Positions 1 through 8,806 of a stretch of 64,000 nucleotides of DNA are shown here, one piece after another. The stretch is from an uncultured Verrucomicrobiota bacterium (GTDB taxonomy: Bacteria; Verrucomicrobiota; Verrucomicrobiia; Limisphaerales; UBA9464). The position numbers and the translations under genes are program-made. The number at the start of each line of letters is the position of its first letter. Position 1 is the stretch's first letter. The notes below the pieces were generated by a model. It was given only the letters and a program-made list of their open reading frames with translations. It did not search any database and was not told where the DNA came from. The stretch lies in assembly GCA_903907925.1 (NCBI GenBank), contig CAIVQB010000060.1:46978-110977 (forward strand). Reading direction: 5' to 3'.

Positions 1-177
1 CGCGAGCCGGACCTCGAACATGTGGTCGAAAATCAGCCGCAGGGCCTCCCGGAGCGGTTCGTCGTCGTCGACCACCAGCACCACCGGCCGGCGGACCGAG
101 GCCCGCGGGATGTCGGCGTGTTCCTCGGCACCCGTTTGCGGCGGGATTTCACCGAGGCGAATGGTGCGGGAATTCAT
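1..177 (-). CDS. Response regulator receiver protein, 3' end outside window
   Basis: The first 59 residues are visible. After a 30-residue leader comes RRPVVLVVDDDEPLREALRLIF, of which VVDDDEP is the acidic pocket at the start of a REC (CheY-like) domain; the phosphoacceptor Asp and any output domain lie beyond the window edge. The ATG at 177 is only 11 bases downstream of the stop of the REC-kinase gene, so it is the last visible gene of the minus-strand signalling operon that starts with the methyltransferase at 5527. It would be the phosphotransfer target of the kinases upstream. Its position matches that of phcQ in the Ralstonia phcBSRQ operon, but this is inference from gene order. Confidence 0.75.
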   Translation of the reverse strand, partial: MNSRTIRLGEIPPQTGAEEHADIPRASVRRPVVLVVDDDEPLREALRLIFDHMFEVRLA

Positions 178-188
178 GGGTCAGGCCA

Positions 189-1442
189 TCAAGCGGTGGC
201 CAGCAATCGTTCCCACAGCCGTTCATTGGTCATCACCCGGACCAGGAAATCCTCGCTTTCGATTCCTGGCGCTCCCGCCGACGGTTTCACCGGAAGGAGG
301 ATCTGAAAGACCAGTCCGCCGTCGGCACCTGGTTCTACCGAGATGGTTCCACCGTGATGATGCACGATGAAATAGCATCCCATGAGATTGATTCCGAACT
401 CGTCGGTGTTGTCACTCCGGACAAAGAACGGATCGAACAGGGAACGGATCGCCTCCTCGGGAAGCCCGGGTCCGTCGTCCTCGATGCGGATGCAGATCGA
501 AGCGGATGCGGCGACGAACGAGGCCTCGAATTTGACCGTGGCCTGTTCCTGAAGATTGGCGATTTCGTCGCGAAGGATCAGGTCTAGCAGTTTCTCCGCC
601 TTGGGAAGATCGACCCACAGATGCGGGAGATCGGCTGGGATTCGGTTGAGAACCTGGAGGCGGCGCTGCGCGATTTTTTCGGAATGACGGGCGGTGGCAC
701 CGGCAACCAGGTCGCGGAGGCTGACCTCGGAATCGAATTCAAACCGGGTGGGCTGGGCATCCTCCGACAGGTGATTGAGCAGTTCCACCAACGCCTTCAT
801 CCGGTCCTGAACCTTGGCGTGAAAATCCTGCCAGAAGGCGGGGTTTTGCAGGCGTCCGAGGTCGATACTCTCCCGATGCAACATCTCCGGCGCGAGGTCG
901 ATGAAGGTGCGGATCGCCGCCATCGAATTGCGGACATGCTGGCCGAGACCCGCCGCCAGGACACCAAGTCCGAGGATGCGGTCGGTGATGACCATCTTGT
1001 GAATGGCCGAAAGTTTCTCCGACAGCAACTGGTCGCGTTCCCGCTGGACGATGAAGAATTCCAGGCAACGCTTGAGCGTCTGCTCGATGGATTCGCCGTC
1101 GAACGGCTTGGTGATGTACTTGTAGATGGCACCGGTGTTGACCGCCGCGATGGCCGCGTCCAGATCGGAAAAGGCAGTGGCCAGGATCCGGATGGTGCGG
1201 GGACGGAATTGCCGGACCCTTTCCAGGAACTGAACGCCCTTGGTGCCGGGCATCCGCTGGTCCGACATCACCACGGCAATGGAATCGGCATGCTGTTCCA
1301 GCAACCGGAAGCCCTCCTCGGCATTTGGTGCCGTGAAGATCCGGAAGGTGTCGCGAAACGCCCGTTCGAAATTCTTCAGCGACAACTCCTCGTCATCCAC
1401 ATAAAGGATGCCGAAGCGGCGATAATCGTAGTGCGAATCCAT
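189..1442 (-). CDS. REC-histidine kinase protein (response regulator with kinase output), PhcR/PhcQ-like
   Basis: 417 residues. An N-terminal receiver domain (about 8-130) has the acidic pair D16/D17, phosphoacceptor D61 in SDQRMPG and K112 in ITKPFD. It is followed by a helical linker, a degenerate dimerisation region with GLGQHVRNSM (H169, where a canonical kinase has HELRTP) and a HATPase_c domain to the C terminus (DDGPGLPEE, G2-like FGINLMGC). A receiver placed in front of a kinase-like output is the unusual layout of PhcR and PhcQ of Ralstonia. The ATG at 1442 lies 19 bases after the hybrid-kinase stop, so the two are co-transcribed. No membrane segment; cytoplasmic. Whether H169 is a genuine phosphorylation site or the kinase half only binds ATP cannot be told from sequence. 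Confidence 0.85.
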   Translation of the reverse strand: MDSHYDYRRFGILYVDDEELSLKNFERAFRDTFRIFTAPNAEEGFRLLEQHADSIAVVMSDQRMPGTKGVQFLERVRQFRPRTIRILATAFSDLDAAIAAVNTGAIYKYITKPFDGESIEQTLKRCLEFFIVQRERDQLLSEKLSAIHKMVITDRILGLGVLAAGLGQHVRNSMAAIRTFIDLAPEMLHRESIDLGRLQNPAFWQDFHAKVQDRMKALVELLNHLSEDAQPTRFEFDSEVSLRDLVAGATARHSEKIAQRRLQVLNRIPADLPHLWVDLPKAEKLLDLILRDEIANLQEQATVKFEASFVAASASICIRIEDDGPGLPEEAIRSLFDPFFVRSDNTDEFGINLMGCYFIVHHHGGTISVEPGADGGLVFQILLPVKPSAGAPGIESEDFLVRVMTNERLWERLLATA

Positions 1443-1461
1443 TGACCCTTGCCATGGTGTG

Positions 1462-4146
1462 TCATACGGCCAGCGGGAATTCCAATGTAAATTCGCTCCA
1501 TTCCCCCGGTTGGCTCTTCAGATGGATGCGGCCATCGAGCTCGGAAATGATCCGGTAACAGATGCTCAACCCGAGTCCGGTACCCTCGCCCACCTCCTTG
1601 GTGGTGAAGAAAGGATCGAAGATTTTACCCTGAATCTCCTCGGGAATTCCCGGCCCGTTGTCGCGGAGGGTCACGGTCCGGACTCCGGAATGATCGGCAC
1701 CGGAGAAGGTGATTTCAGCCTGCTGGCCCTCGGGATATTGCTTGTGGGCGGTGGCATCGACAGCGTTTTCCAGCAGGTTAATGAAGACCTGAATCAGGCG
1801 GTTTTTGTTGGCGCGAACGGTCAGACCGGCGGGGAGGGTGTTGACGATCCGGATCCGGTCCCCGATCTCGGCCGACAGGAAGCGGAGGGCAGAGGTGACG
1901 ACGTCCGCCAGATCCACCTGGTCCATGCTCAGGCTGTCGGGATGGGTGAAGCTCCGGAGATCGGAAACGATGCCAGCCACCCGGGTGATGCCGTTTTCGA
2001 TGTCGGCCAGAATGTCGATGAAGTCCGCCTGATCCGCCTCGGGAACCCGTCGTCCGATCTTCCGCAGGGTGAACAGGCCGGTCTTCGCGTAGTTCAGCGG
2101 GTTGTTGATTTCGTGGATGATGCCCGCGCTGAGCCGGCCGAGGGAGGCCAGCTTTTCGGATTGGACCAGTTGCAGTTCGGTTTCCTTGAGATCCTCGAGG
2201 GTGGCTTCGAGGATTTGTTTCTGCCGGACCAATTGTCGTTGCAGCTTGTGGGATTCGACGAGATTGCTGAGGCGCAGATGGAGTTCGGTTCCGGAAAACG
2301 GCTTGGTGAGGAAATCGTTCGCACCGGCGGCCAGTCCGGCGAGCTTGGTGGCTTCGTCTGCCCGCGCGGTGAGCAGGACGATCGGAATGGAACGGGTCGT
2401 GAGCCGCTCGCGGAGTTCGCGGCAGACCTGCAATCCGTCCTTCTCCGGCATCATCATGTCACACAGCACGGCCTCCGGCAGATATTGCGCAGCCCGATCA
2501 ATCGCCTGCTGACCGTCGACCGCCTCGATCACCCGGAAATGCGGCGACAACTGGGTCCTGAGGAATTGCAGCATGTCGGGTTCGTCATCGGCGACCAGCA
2601 TGGTGGGGCGGGCGTCGCGGACCGGAGCCTCCTCCGTGCTGACCGATTCCCGGAGTGACGACAGCGCGGGAAACAGTTCAGCGCGGCGGTACAATTCGAC
2701 CAGCCACTTGTCGCGGGGTTCCTCGGCGGGCACGTCCGGCGTCGCGGAAACGGAGGGGATCTCAACCCCGGGATCGATCCAGGGCAGCGAAACGGTGAAG
2801 GTGGTGCCCTTGTCCACCACACTGGCCACCGAGACCGTTCCGCTTTGGGCCTCGACGAGTTCCTTCACCAGGGCGAGGCCGATGCCGGCGCCCTGATGTT
2901 TGCGTCGCGCCGAAGTGTCCGCCTGCCAGAAGCGGTCGAAGACGTAGGGCAGTTGGTCGGGATGAATTCCCATCCCGGTGTCGCGCACCTCCAGGATGAG
3001 GCGGTCGGCATCGCGTCGCGCCTGGCAATCGATGGTGCCCCCGCTCGCGGTGAACTTGATCGCGTTGATGATCAGATTGAGCAGCACCTTCTCGATCTTG
3101 TCGGGGTCGGCCATCACCGTGCCCGGGGAGGGATCGGTCAAGGCCCGCAGACGAAGTCCTCGATCCAGGGCGAGCGATGCGGCCGAGGAAACGATGCCCT
3201 GGACCAACTGGCCCGCATCGACGCGTTGACGGGTGACGCTCATGCCACCGGAATCCAGACGAACGAGATCCAGCAGGTCGTTGATCAGCTTGAGGAGTCT
3301 CAGCCCGTTGACCTGCATGCGGTGCAGTTCGACGGCGATTTCGGCGGGTGTGGCGGCTGCGCCGCGGGCGCGGAGTGCGTCGAGCGGTGCCAGCAGGAGG
3401 GTGAGCGGCGTCCGGAGTTCGTGGCTGATGTTGGCGAAGAACCGGCTCTTCAATTCGTCCAGTTCGCGCAGGCGGCGGTTGGATTCCTCGAGCAGCCGCT
3501 GATTCCGGTCCAGTTCGAAGCGGAAGGTGAATTCACGGATTCGCAACTGATTGTAGAGCCAGTTGCCGGCGATCACGATGACCCCGGTGAGGCTGAGGAA
3601 ATAGAGATTGTTGACCAGGTTGGAGGCGTTGAACGCAGACGAACGGGCACCGACAAAACAGGCGGCGATATACAGCAGGAGGGTGGATGCCGCGATGGCC
3701 AGCGATTCGCGAAGCGTCCAGCGGGCGACCACGTTGACGGCGATGAGGACAAGGTTGAGCCCGGCGTAGTAGCTCGAGTTCATGCCCCCTTCGCGGGCGA
3801 TCATGACCGCGATGAAAAAGGCGGGGAGCAGCGCGATGGGTGGACCCAGCCAGCGGACCCGGCGTTGTCCCCAAGCCGTGTAGTGGGCGGCCAGCAGAAG
3901 GCCGGTCAGGGCGGAACACAGCAACCGCAGGCCGAGGAACGGGATGAGGGATTCGTGATAGACGAAGGCATCGAGGAGCGATCCGAGCGGCATCAAGACG
4001 ATGACCAGGGTGCAGCCCAGTTTTCCGATGCGAAGGCGTTCCCGTCGGTCCTCCTCGAGAAAGGCGGCCCGGAATTCCGCCGGATCCACCGGCTCAGGCG
4101 GCGAGGGGCTTGCGGACTTCAATGTAGATGTTGACGCCCGTGTCAT
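1462..4146 (-). CDS. Membrane hybrid histidine kinase with two kinase modules (TM-HK-REC-HK)
   Basis: 894 residues. About six hydrophobic helices between 40 and 200 form a membrane sensor with no large periplasmic loop. A coiled-coil leads into kinase module 1: H-box ISHELRTP with H242, N-box NLIINAIKF, G-boxes DTGMGI and GAGIGLAL. Then a receiver (about 515-630) with D563 in LCDMMMPEKDG and K615, and a second complete kinase module: H678 in IIHEINNPLNY, N-box INLLENAVDA, GTGLGLSI near the C terminus. Two catalytic modules flanking a receiver are uncommon. The ATG at 4146 would overlap the methyltransferase gene by 53 bases; a GTG at 4089 leaves a 4-base gap and removes only a Ser/Pro-rich leader, so it is a real alternative. 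The position corresponds to phcS, and the multi-helix sensor is the kind seen in PhcS, CqsS and LqsS. Likely ligand: a lipid-like signal (inference). Confidence 0.9.
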   Translation of the reverse strand: MTRASTSTLKSASPSPPEPVDPAEFRAAFLEEDRRERLRIGKLGCTLVIVLMPLGSLLDAFVYHESLIPFLGLRLLCSALTGLLLAAHYTAWGQRRVRWLGPPIALLPAFFIAVMIAREGGMNSSYYAGLNLVLIAVNVVARWTLRESLAIAASTLLLYIAACFVGARSSAFNASNLVNNLYFLSLTGVIVIAGNWLYNQLRIREFTFRFELDRNQRLLEESNRRLRELDELKSRFFANISHELRTPLTLLLAPLDALRARGAAATPAEIAVELHRMQVNGLRLLKLINDLLDLVRLDSGGMSVTRQRVDAGQLVQGIVSSAASLALDRGLRLRALTDPSPGTVMADPDKIEKVLLNLIINAIKFTASGGTIDCQARRDADRLILEVRDTGMGIHPDQLPYVFDRFWQADTSARRKHQGAGIGLALVKELVEAQSGTVSVASVVDKGTTFTVSLPWIDPGVEIPSVSATPDVPAEEPRDKWLVELYRRAELFPALSSLRESVSTEEAPVRDARPTMLVADDEPDMLQFLRTQLSPHFRVIEAVDGQQAIDRAAQYLPEAVLCDMMMPEKDGLQVCRELRERLTTRSIPIVLLTARADEATKLAGLAAGANDFLTKPFSGTELHLRLSNLVESHKLQRQLVRQKQILEATLEDLKETELQLVQSEKLASLGRLSAGIIHEINNPLNYAKTGLFTLRKIGRRVPEADQADFIDILADIENGITRVAGIVSDLRSFTHPDSLSMDQVDLADVVTSALRFLSAEIGDRIRIVNTLPAGLTVRANKNRLIQVFINLLENAVDATAHKQYPEGQQAEITFSGADHSGVRTVTLRDNGPGIPEEIQGKIFDPFFTTKEVGEGTGLGLSICYRIISELDGRIHLKSQPGEWSEFTLEFPLAV

Positions 4147-5527
4147 CGGACTTGGTGACGACGTTGCCCGCCGGTGCCAGGGAGGGATGCAGTTGCTCGA
4201 GTTGTTCCGAATCCCGGTAGATCAGATGCCAGTCGAGCAGGAACTCCATTCCGCAGCGCGTGGGATTGCACGGATCCACGTTGGTGGCGATGAGAAGACC
4301 GCCGGGTTCAAGGAGATCGTAGAAAATGTTCATCAACCGCTGGCAGATACGGTCGGAAAGATAATCGAACAGTCCGGCGCAATAGACGACTTCGTAGCGC
4401 ACGCGTCCGGCGGCTGGGCGGGCACCCTCCTTGAGGACCTGGTGGACCGATTTTTTGACGAAGGAGATGTCGGTGCGACGGCCATGCTCCAGCTTGAGTC
4501 GTTCGAGACGGGACCGGGTGTATTCCAGGGTTTCGTCGTTGAAATCCATCAGGGTGAAATCGAGCTCATTGCAGATCCCGTCGTGGCCGAGGAGTTCCTG
4601 GATTTCACCGGCCGGACCGCAGCCAAGATTGAGGATGCGGACGCGGCGACCGGAGGCGGCGACGTGGCGGGCCTCGGAGGAGAGCGTTTCGACGAGATAC
4701 CGGATTCGATTCCGATGGGCGAGCGCCGGGGCGGAGTTGAGGAAGTACAGGTTGACCGTCTTGGCAAACAGCGAACCGCCCTCCAGCGGGTCGCGGAGGA
4801 TCATGTTCACCATTTCATAGTCACCGGCATAACCGAGCGGCTTCTGGAACGTCCGGTAGGCGAACGGCGAGCAGAGGACCAGCGGGTGCAACTGGCGTTT
4901 GATGTACGTCCGGTGCATCGGCTGCAGTTGCGGATCAATCGCATTGGCGATCGTTTCGAACCGCTTGAACAGGTCGTCGATGGTGGGCAGCACGCCGCGC
5001 CCGAGATCCTCGATCACCTGGCGCTCCAGTTGGATTCGATCTCCGGCGGGTGCCGATCGGATTCCCAGTTCCACCTGCTCCATCCAGCGGCGGAGATCCG
5101 CGAGCAGAGTCTGCATGTCGGCGACCACCACCTTGAACTCCGGAGTAACCGAATGGATCTTGCGCCAGTCCTGGAGAAAATCCTCGAACTCGGCGAGAAG
5201 CCGTTCCCGGTTCCCGGCGGGCAGGAAGAGGTCAACGTCCAGCCACGCCTCCTCCAGCGTGGCTTCGCACATCAGCATGATGCCGGTGTTGACGAGACTG
5301 CTGACGACGGCGCGGCCGTGGTAGACGAGGCGGTCCTTGACCGTGATGCGGAACTCGCTGAGCACCTCGGACAACTGGACGATGCTGAACGGGTTGTAGA
5401 CCTCGAAGACGACCGTGAAGCGGGTCAGGCGCACCGGGGTGGCGCGCACATCGGCGCCCTGGCTGTTCCGGCAACTGATGATCGTTTCGCGCTCACCAAT
5501 CGGGGCGGTTGTGAGCTTGGTGCTCAT
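4094..5527 (-). CDS. PhcB-like SAM-dependent methyltransferase with N-terminal PilZ-like region
   Basis: 477 residues from ATG 5527. Residues about 10-100 form a beta-rich domain reminiscent of PilZ but without a clear RxxxR motif; then a helical linker, the segment LHPLVLCSPFAYRTFQKPLG, and a class I methyltransferase fold with motif I ILNLGCGPAGE and a later CAGLFDYLSD and LEPGGLLIATN. I associate this arrangement with proteins annotated as 'extracellular factor 3-hydroxypalmitic acid methyl ester biosynthesis', that is PhcB of Ralstonia, which methylates a 3-hydroxy fatty acid. The frame extends to a GTG at 5578, but that adds a Pro-rich leader; ATG 5527 (MSTKL) looks better. It heads the kinase operon and overlaps the next gene. 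The methyltransferase fold is clear; the fatty-acid substrate is inference from family and context. Confidence 0.8.
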   Translation of the reverse strand: MSTKLTTAPIGERETIISCRNSQGADVRATPVRLTRFTVVFEVYNPFSIVQLSEVLSEFRITVKDRLVYHGRAVVSSLVNTGIMLMCEATLEEAWLDVDLFLPAGNRERLLAEFEDFLQDWRKIHSVTPEFKVVVADMQTLLADLRRWMEQVELGIRSAPAGDRIQLERQVIEDLGRGVLPTIDDLFKRFETIANAIDPQLQPMHRTYIKRQLHPLVLCSPFAYRTFQKPLGYAGDYEMVNMILRDPLEGGSLFAKTVNLYFLNSAPALAHRNRIRYLVETLSSEARHVAASGRRVRILNLGCGPAGEIQELLGHDGICNELDFTLMDFNDETLEYTRSRLERLKLEHGRRTDISFVKKSVHQVLKEGARPAAGRVRYEVVYCAGLFDYLSDRICQRLMNIFYDLLEPGGLLIATNVDPCNPTRCGMEFLLDWHLIYRDSEQLEQLHPSLAPAGNVVTKSDDTGVNIYIEVRKPLAA

Positions 5528-5653
5528 CCTGGGTGCCGGGGGGAACGGGACGGGTTCACCTGGGCGATTCTGGCACACGTGTCCGCACGGGCAAACTGGC
5601 AGTTCGCCCGGCTGGACCCCCCTATTTCAGGGGTGGCACAGATGCGGAAGGCA

Positions 5654-6892
5654 TCAAAAATGCCAGCCGAACGTAAGAAGGATGGCATGGCTGATGAACC
5701 GGTAGCGGCCGTCTGCCGATTGTCCGAAGGCGTTGACACCGCTGCCGGCGACCGTCCGCTCGGGTCCGTACCCGAACTGATAGGCCAGGTCGACTCCGAG
5801 GTTGTTTTGTTTCCAGCCCACGCCGGCGCTGAGGAAATGCCGGTTCAGATCCGCCACCAGGGGCGAGTAGTGATTATCGGGCAGCGAGTTTTCATTGAAA
5901 ATGTAGCCTCCACTCACGCTCCAGCCGTGTTCGAGGTACCGGGTGACACCGAACTCATAGTAGGCACTCGAACGCCAGTGCAACTCCTGGCTCACGTCCG
6001 GCAGCGGTGCCTGTTGGATGGTCAGGGTTTTCAGCCGGCTCCAGTCGGTCCAGTCGACGTCGAACTCCAGATTCCACTGCGGAGTGGGTCGATACGAAAT
6101 ACCGGCGGCGATGCTCTGGGGAAAGGCGAAGCGGGTTTGGGCGGCGGGATTGGCGTTGAACACCGGCGAAGTCAGCGTGGAGGTTCCCGTGAACTCCATC
6201 GTCGTCGCACTCTTGTAGGTGAGACCGAACTGCCATTCCTTCACCGGATTCCAGAGGATCCCGGCGTTGAATCCCGGGTCCCAACCATTGCCCTTGAAGC
6301 GGTACTCGTCACCGACCCCTGCCGCCGGAGTCAGGAATCCCTGTCGCAGATCGACCTCGGCGAGGTTGAAGGTGGGACCGGCGGCGATGGATAGACCGGG
6401 CACCACCTTCCAGGCCGCCACCGGATGCAGCGTGAGATAGGTGAGACTGCCGCGGGTGGCGACGGTTCGGAATCCGGTGTCCTGCGGCCATTCACTGCTC
6501 AGGCCCATCGGGGAATACACGCCAAATCCGAAGGAGAACCGGCTGTCCGCGGGATTGAGCGTGTAAAAAATCTGCGGCACCGCGTGCAGATCCTTGGCGT
6601 TCGAATAGGTCTGCCCCGCCGGCGAGCGATAACGGACATCCAGCGAAAGCCCGTAGATTCCGGCGCGGAGTTGTTGTCCCTCCACCTGCGTGATGCCGGC
6701 CGGATTGTAGAACACTGCGGAGGCATTGTCGGCGGTGGCGACGAAGGCTTCCCCGCGGGCGGTGGCAAACGCGTCCTGATCCGGTAGCCGGAAGCCGGTG
6801 GCCACGGCCGGGTGGAGGGCAACGAATCCGGCCAGTCCGGCGACGCCGGCCCAGGTGGTGCGCATCGCGCGCGGAGAGGGTTTGATGCTCAT
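5654..6892 (-). CDS. OmpP1/FadL family outer-membrane transport protein
   Basis: 412 residues from ATG 6892; the frame continues upstream to 7057 but into the neighbouring reductase gene, and the hydrophobic signal sequence starts only here (RTTWAGVAGLAGFVALHPAVA, cleavage near VATG). The mature N terminus GFRLPDQDAFATARGEAF and ASAVFYNPAGIT is the hatch signature of FadL-type channels. The rest is alternating beta-strand sequence ending in LTFGWHF with a terminal Phe, as expected of a Bam-assembled barrel. FadL proteins take up long-chain fatty acids, other hydrophobics and long-chain acyl signals across the outer membrane. It lies 40 bases after the SDR gene and 126 bases before the PhcB-like gene on the same strand, which would fit transport of a fatty-acid-derived signal; the substrate is not shown by the sequence. 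Confidence 0.9.
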   Translation of the reverse strand: MSIKPSPRAMRTTWAGVAGLAGFVALHPAVATGFRLPDQDAFATARGEAFVATADNASAVFYNPAGITQVEGQQLRAGIYGLSLDVRYRSPAGQTYSNAKDLHAVPQIFYTLNPADSRFSFGFGVYSPMGLSSEWPQDTGFRTVATRGSLTYLTLHPVAAWKVVPGLSIAAGPTFNLAEVDLRQGFLTPAAGVGDEYRFKGNGWDPGFNAGILWNPVKEWQFGLTYKSATTMEFTGTSTLTSPVFNANPAAQTRFAFPQSIAAGISYRPTPQWNLEFDVDWTDWSRLKTLTIQQAPLPDVSQELHWRSSAYYEFGVTRYLEHGWSVSGGYIFNENSLPDNHYSPLVADLNRHFLSAGVGWKQNNLGVDLAYQFGYGPERTVAGSGVNAFGQSADGRYRFISHAILLTFGWHF

Positions 6893-6932
6893 GGAATCAG
6901 GGTGTGTGTGGGGGTGTGGCAGTGTGACAGTA

Positions 6933-7784
6933 TCAACGGTTCGTGCGGTTCGTGCGGTTCTGGCGTTCCGCTTCGGCCGCGGCGCGAAAAAATGCATTGG
7001 CTCCCGTCCATTGTGGCACCCGTTCCGCGAAGCCCGACCAAAGGGCCATGCAGGCAAGAAGAGGTCGCATCGGGTAGGTGTTGACGATGATTTCCGCGCG
7101 ATCCCGGGTCAATGCCCGCAACGTGGCCCGGGCCACTTTTTCCGCGGAACAGGCGGCGAGCAACGGCGGCGCACCCCGACCGGTTCGATTCTTCATCCGC
7201 GCATAAATACCGGCGTCGACGAATCCGGGCGTGATGACCGAGGCGCTCACACCGGTGCCGCGGTAGGTATTGCGCAGGGAATAGGTGAACGCGCTGAGCC
7301 CAGCTTTGGAGGCGGCGTACGGTTCCTGGAAGCCGGGTCCGGCCTTTCCCGCCAGCGAGGAGATGTTAAGGATGTGTCCCCGGCGGCGTTCCAGCATCCC
7401 GGGAAGGACCAGATGAGCGAGGCGCATCGGAGCCTCCAGATTGACGTTGAGCACCTCGATGATCTGAGCCGATGTCAGGTCATGGTAGGCGGCGGAGTAT
7501 TCCACGCCGGCGTTGTTCACGAGCACGTCGACGTGTCCCAGGCGTTCCAATGCCACGTCGATGGTGCGGATCCGTTCGGAATCCAGTCGTAGGTCCGCTA
7601 CCAGAACGGAGGCTTTCACCCCATGTCGGGCGGCGATTGCCTGCGCCTGGTCGAGTCCGATGCCGGGATAGGCAACCAGCAACAGGTGGATGCCGGCGGC
7701 CGCGAGTGCCTCGGTCAGCGGGAGCCCCAATCCACCATTGGCACCGGTCAGAATGGCGGTGAGTCCGGTGGTGTCCGTGATCAT
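6933..7784 (-). CDS. Short-chain dehydrogenase/reductase (SDR)
   Basis: 283 residues. Classical SDR: cofactor motif TGANGGLG at 13-20, NNAG at 90-93, catalytic Ser around 142-143 in ISSLAGKAG, and YAASK with Y156 and K160, followed by the PGFVDAGIY substrate region. The acidic D64 in LVADLRLD sits after beta-3. The family includes 3-oxoacyl reductases and many NAD(P)-dependent alcohol dehydrogenases; the substrate cannot be read off. It is followed after 40 bases by the FadL gene. The last residues are QNRTNRTNR, encoded by a 9-base tandem repeat, suggesting that the C-terminal tail was lengthened by slippage. Confidence 0.9.
   Translation of the reverse strand: MITDTTGLTAILTGANGGLGLPLTEALAAAGIHLLLVAYPGIGLDQAQAIAARHGVKASVLVADLRLDSERIRTIDVALERLGHVDVLVNNAGVEYSAAYHDLTSAQIIEVLNVNLEAPMRLAHLVLPGMLERRRGHILNISSLAGKAGPGFQEPYAASKAGLSAFTYSLRNTYRGTGVSASVITPGFVDAGIYARMKNRTGRGAPPLLAACSAEKVARATLRALTRDRAEIIVNTYPMRPLLACMALWSGFAERVPQWTGANAFFRAAAEAERQNRTNRTNR
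6939..6965. repeat. Three 9-bp tandem units at the 3' end of the SDR gene
   Basis: The plus strand reads GGTTCGTGC twice and a third, imperfect GGTTCTGGC. The units keep the reading frame of the SDR gene and encode the Asn-Arg-Thr repeats of its tail; copy-number change would alter the tail without a frameshift. Confidence 0.7.
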
Positions 7785-8016
7785 GGGCGATGGTTGAATC
7801 TCGACCGACAGCGAACCAAGCTGGGAATCTGGTTCGAACCGCTTCCACGCGCCTCCCGACCCCGCATCCCCATGGGGTCATGGGTAGACAGCACAGGGGA
7901 TGCTGCCGAGAAAAAAAGGCGGGATGGAGTCCAAACGGGTGAGACACGTCCGACGCGCGAGCCGCTTCAAAATTCACTTGCCCGCACCGGGTTGTCCCGC
8001 CCTGAATGATTTCGGA

Positions 8017-8556
8017 ATGCGAAAGGCCGCTCTCACAGGCTCGCCGGCGCGACGTTCGAGGAGGATCGCCGTCGTCGGGATGGTGTGTCTGCTGCTCCAG
8101 CTGGCCTGGTGCAGCCCGGTGCTTCCCCTCGCCACCGCCCTGGCCGCGTGGATCGACGGCGGCCATTCGGTGGTGTTTGTTGCCGGTGCCACTGACACAC
8201 GCCTCGAGCTGCGTCACGACACGCAGCCTCTGTCTGCCCTCTCACCGCAGAGCCCGACCCATCAGCATGGAACCGTCATCCGGGCGTTGATGGTGTTCGC
8301 GGAACCCGCGTCTTCCAGCGACCCGGACCATGTCATCGCCTTCGCCGCCACCGAGTTTGCCACCAGCCCCTCGCGATCGGCGTGGCTGCGAATTCGCGAA
8401 GGGTCCGACCTTCGTCCGCGGCAGAGTTTCCTCTCCGCGGCGTCGACCGGGTTCGCGATCCACTCGTTCGGGACCCGGGTGTTTCCGCCCCGCGTTCCCG
8501 ACCGACCGCCGGATCCGGGCGTGGCCCTGTCCCGCAGCGTGGTTCTTCTGATTTGA
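8017..8556 (+). CDS. Small secreted or membrane-anchored hypothetical protein upstream of metal efflux genes
   Basis: 179 residues from ATG 8017. An Arg-rich start (SPARRSRR) is followed by one hydrophobic helix (IAVVGMVCLLLQLAWCSPVLPLATALAAW), which acts as signal peptide or anchor. The exported part contains scattered histidines (GGHSVVF, LRHDTQ, THQHGT, DPDHVIAF). I do not recognise a named family. Small His-containing periplasmic proteins are common at metal-efflux loci, and this gene lies 250 bases upstream of the outer-membrane factor on the same strand, so a role in metal sensing or handling is possible but only inferred from position. The stop at 8556 and the distance make it a separate gene, not a 5' extension of the next one. 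Confidence 0.6.
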   Translation: MRKAALTGSPARRSRRIAVVGMVCLLLQLAWCSPVLPLATALAAWIDGGHSVVFVAGATDTRLELRHDTQPLSALSPQSPTHQHGTVIRALMVFAEPASSSDPDHVIAFAATEFATSPSRSAWLRIREGSDLRPRQSFLSAASTGFAIHSFGTRVFPPRVPDRPPDPGVALSRSVVLLI

Positions 8557-8806
8557 CGGAAGGTGGCCGGAATCGGTGCCCGCGATGGGCGCTGTCCGGC
8601 TGCTGTTCAGCCCGTCGTTCTGGTGGTGCTTCGGTCCAACCCGGATTCGAAACAGTTCCGGACACTTCACGGGCGTGATCGCCACAGTGGATTGCGCCCG
8701 TCACTTCGGCATTTCGTTGCCGTTCATTCCGCCGTCCGCGTTCGCGCGTGGCGTTGATCCCGTCAGATCCTGCCCGTTGTTTCACCGTGGTCCCTCTTTC
8801 GTTGTT

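Noticed and set aside
4001..6394. 797-codon open frame on the plus strand opposite the methyltransferase and FadL genes
   Set aside because: No recognisable protein features; antisense of two clear families.
6939..6965. CRISPR-like direct repeats
   Set aside because: Units are only 9 bp, contiguous and coding; no spacers.
8557..8806. Possible promoter or small gene between the hypothetical protein and the efflux gene
   Set aside because: No clear -35/-10 pair and no frame with a convincing start; left unannotated.
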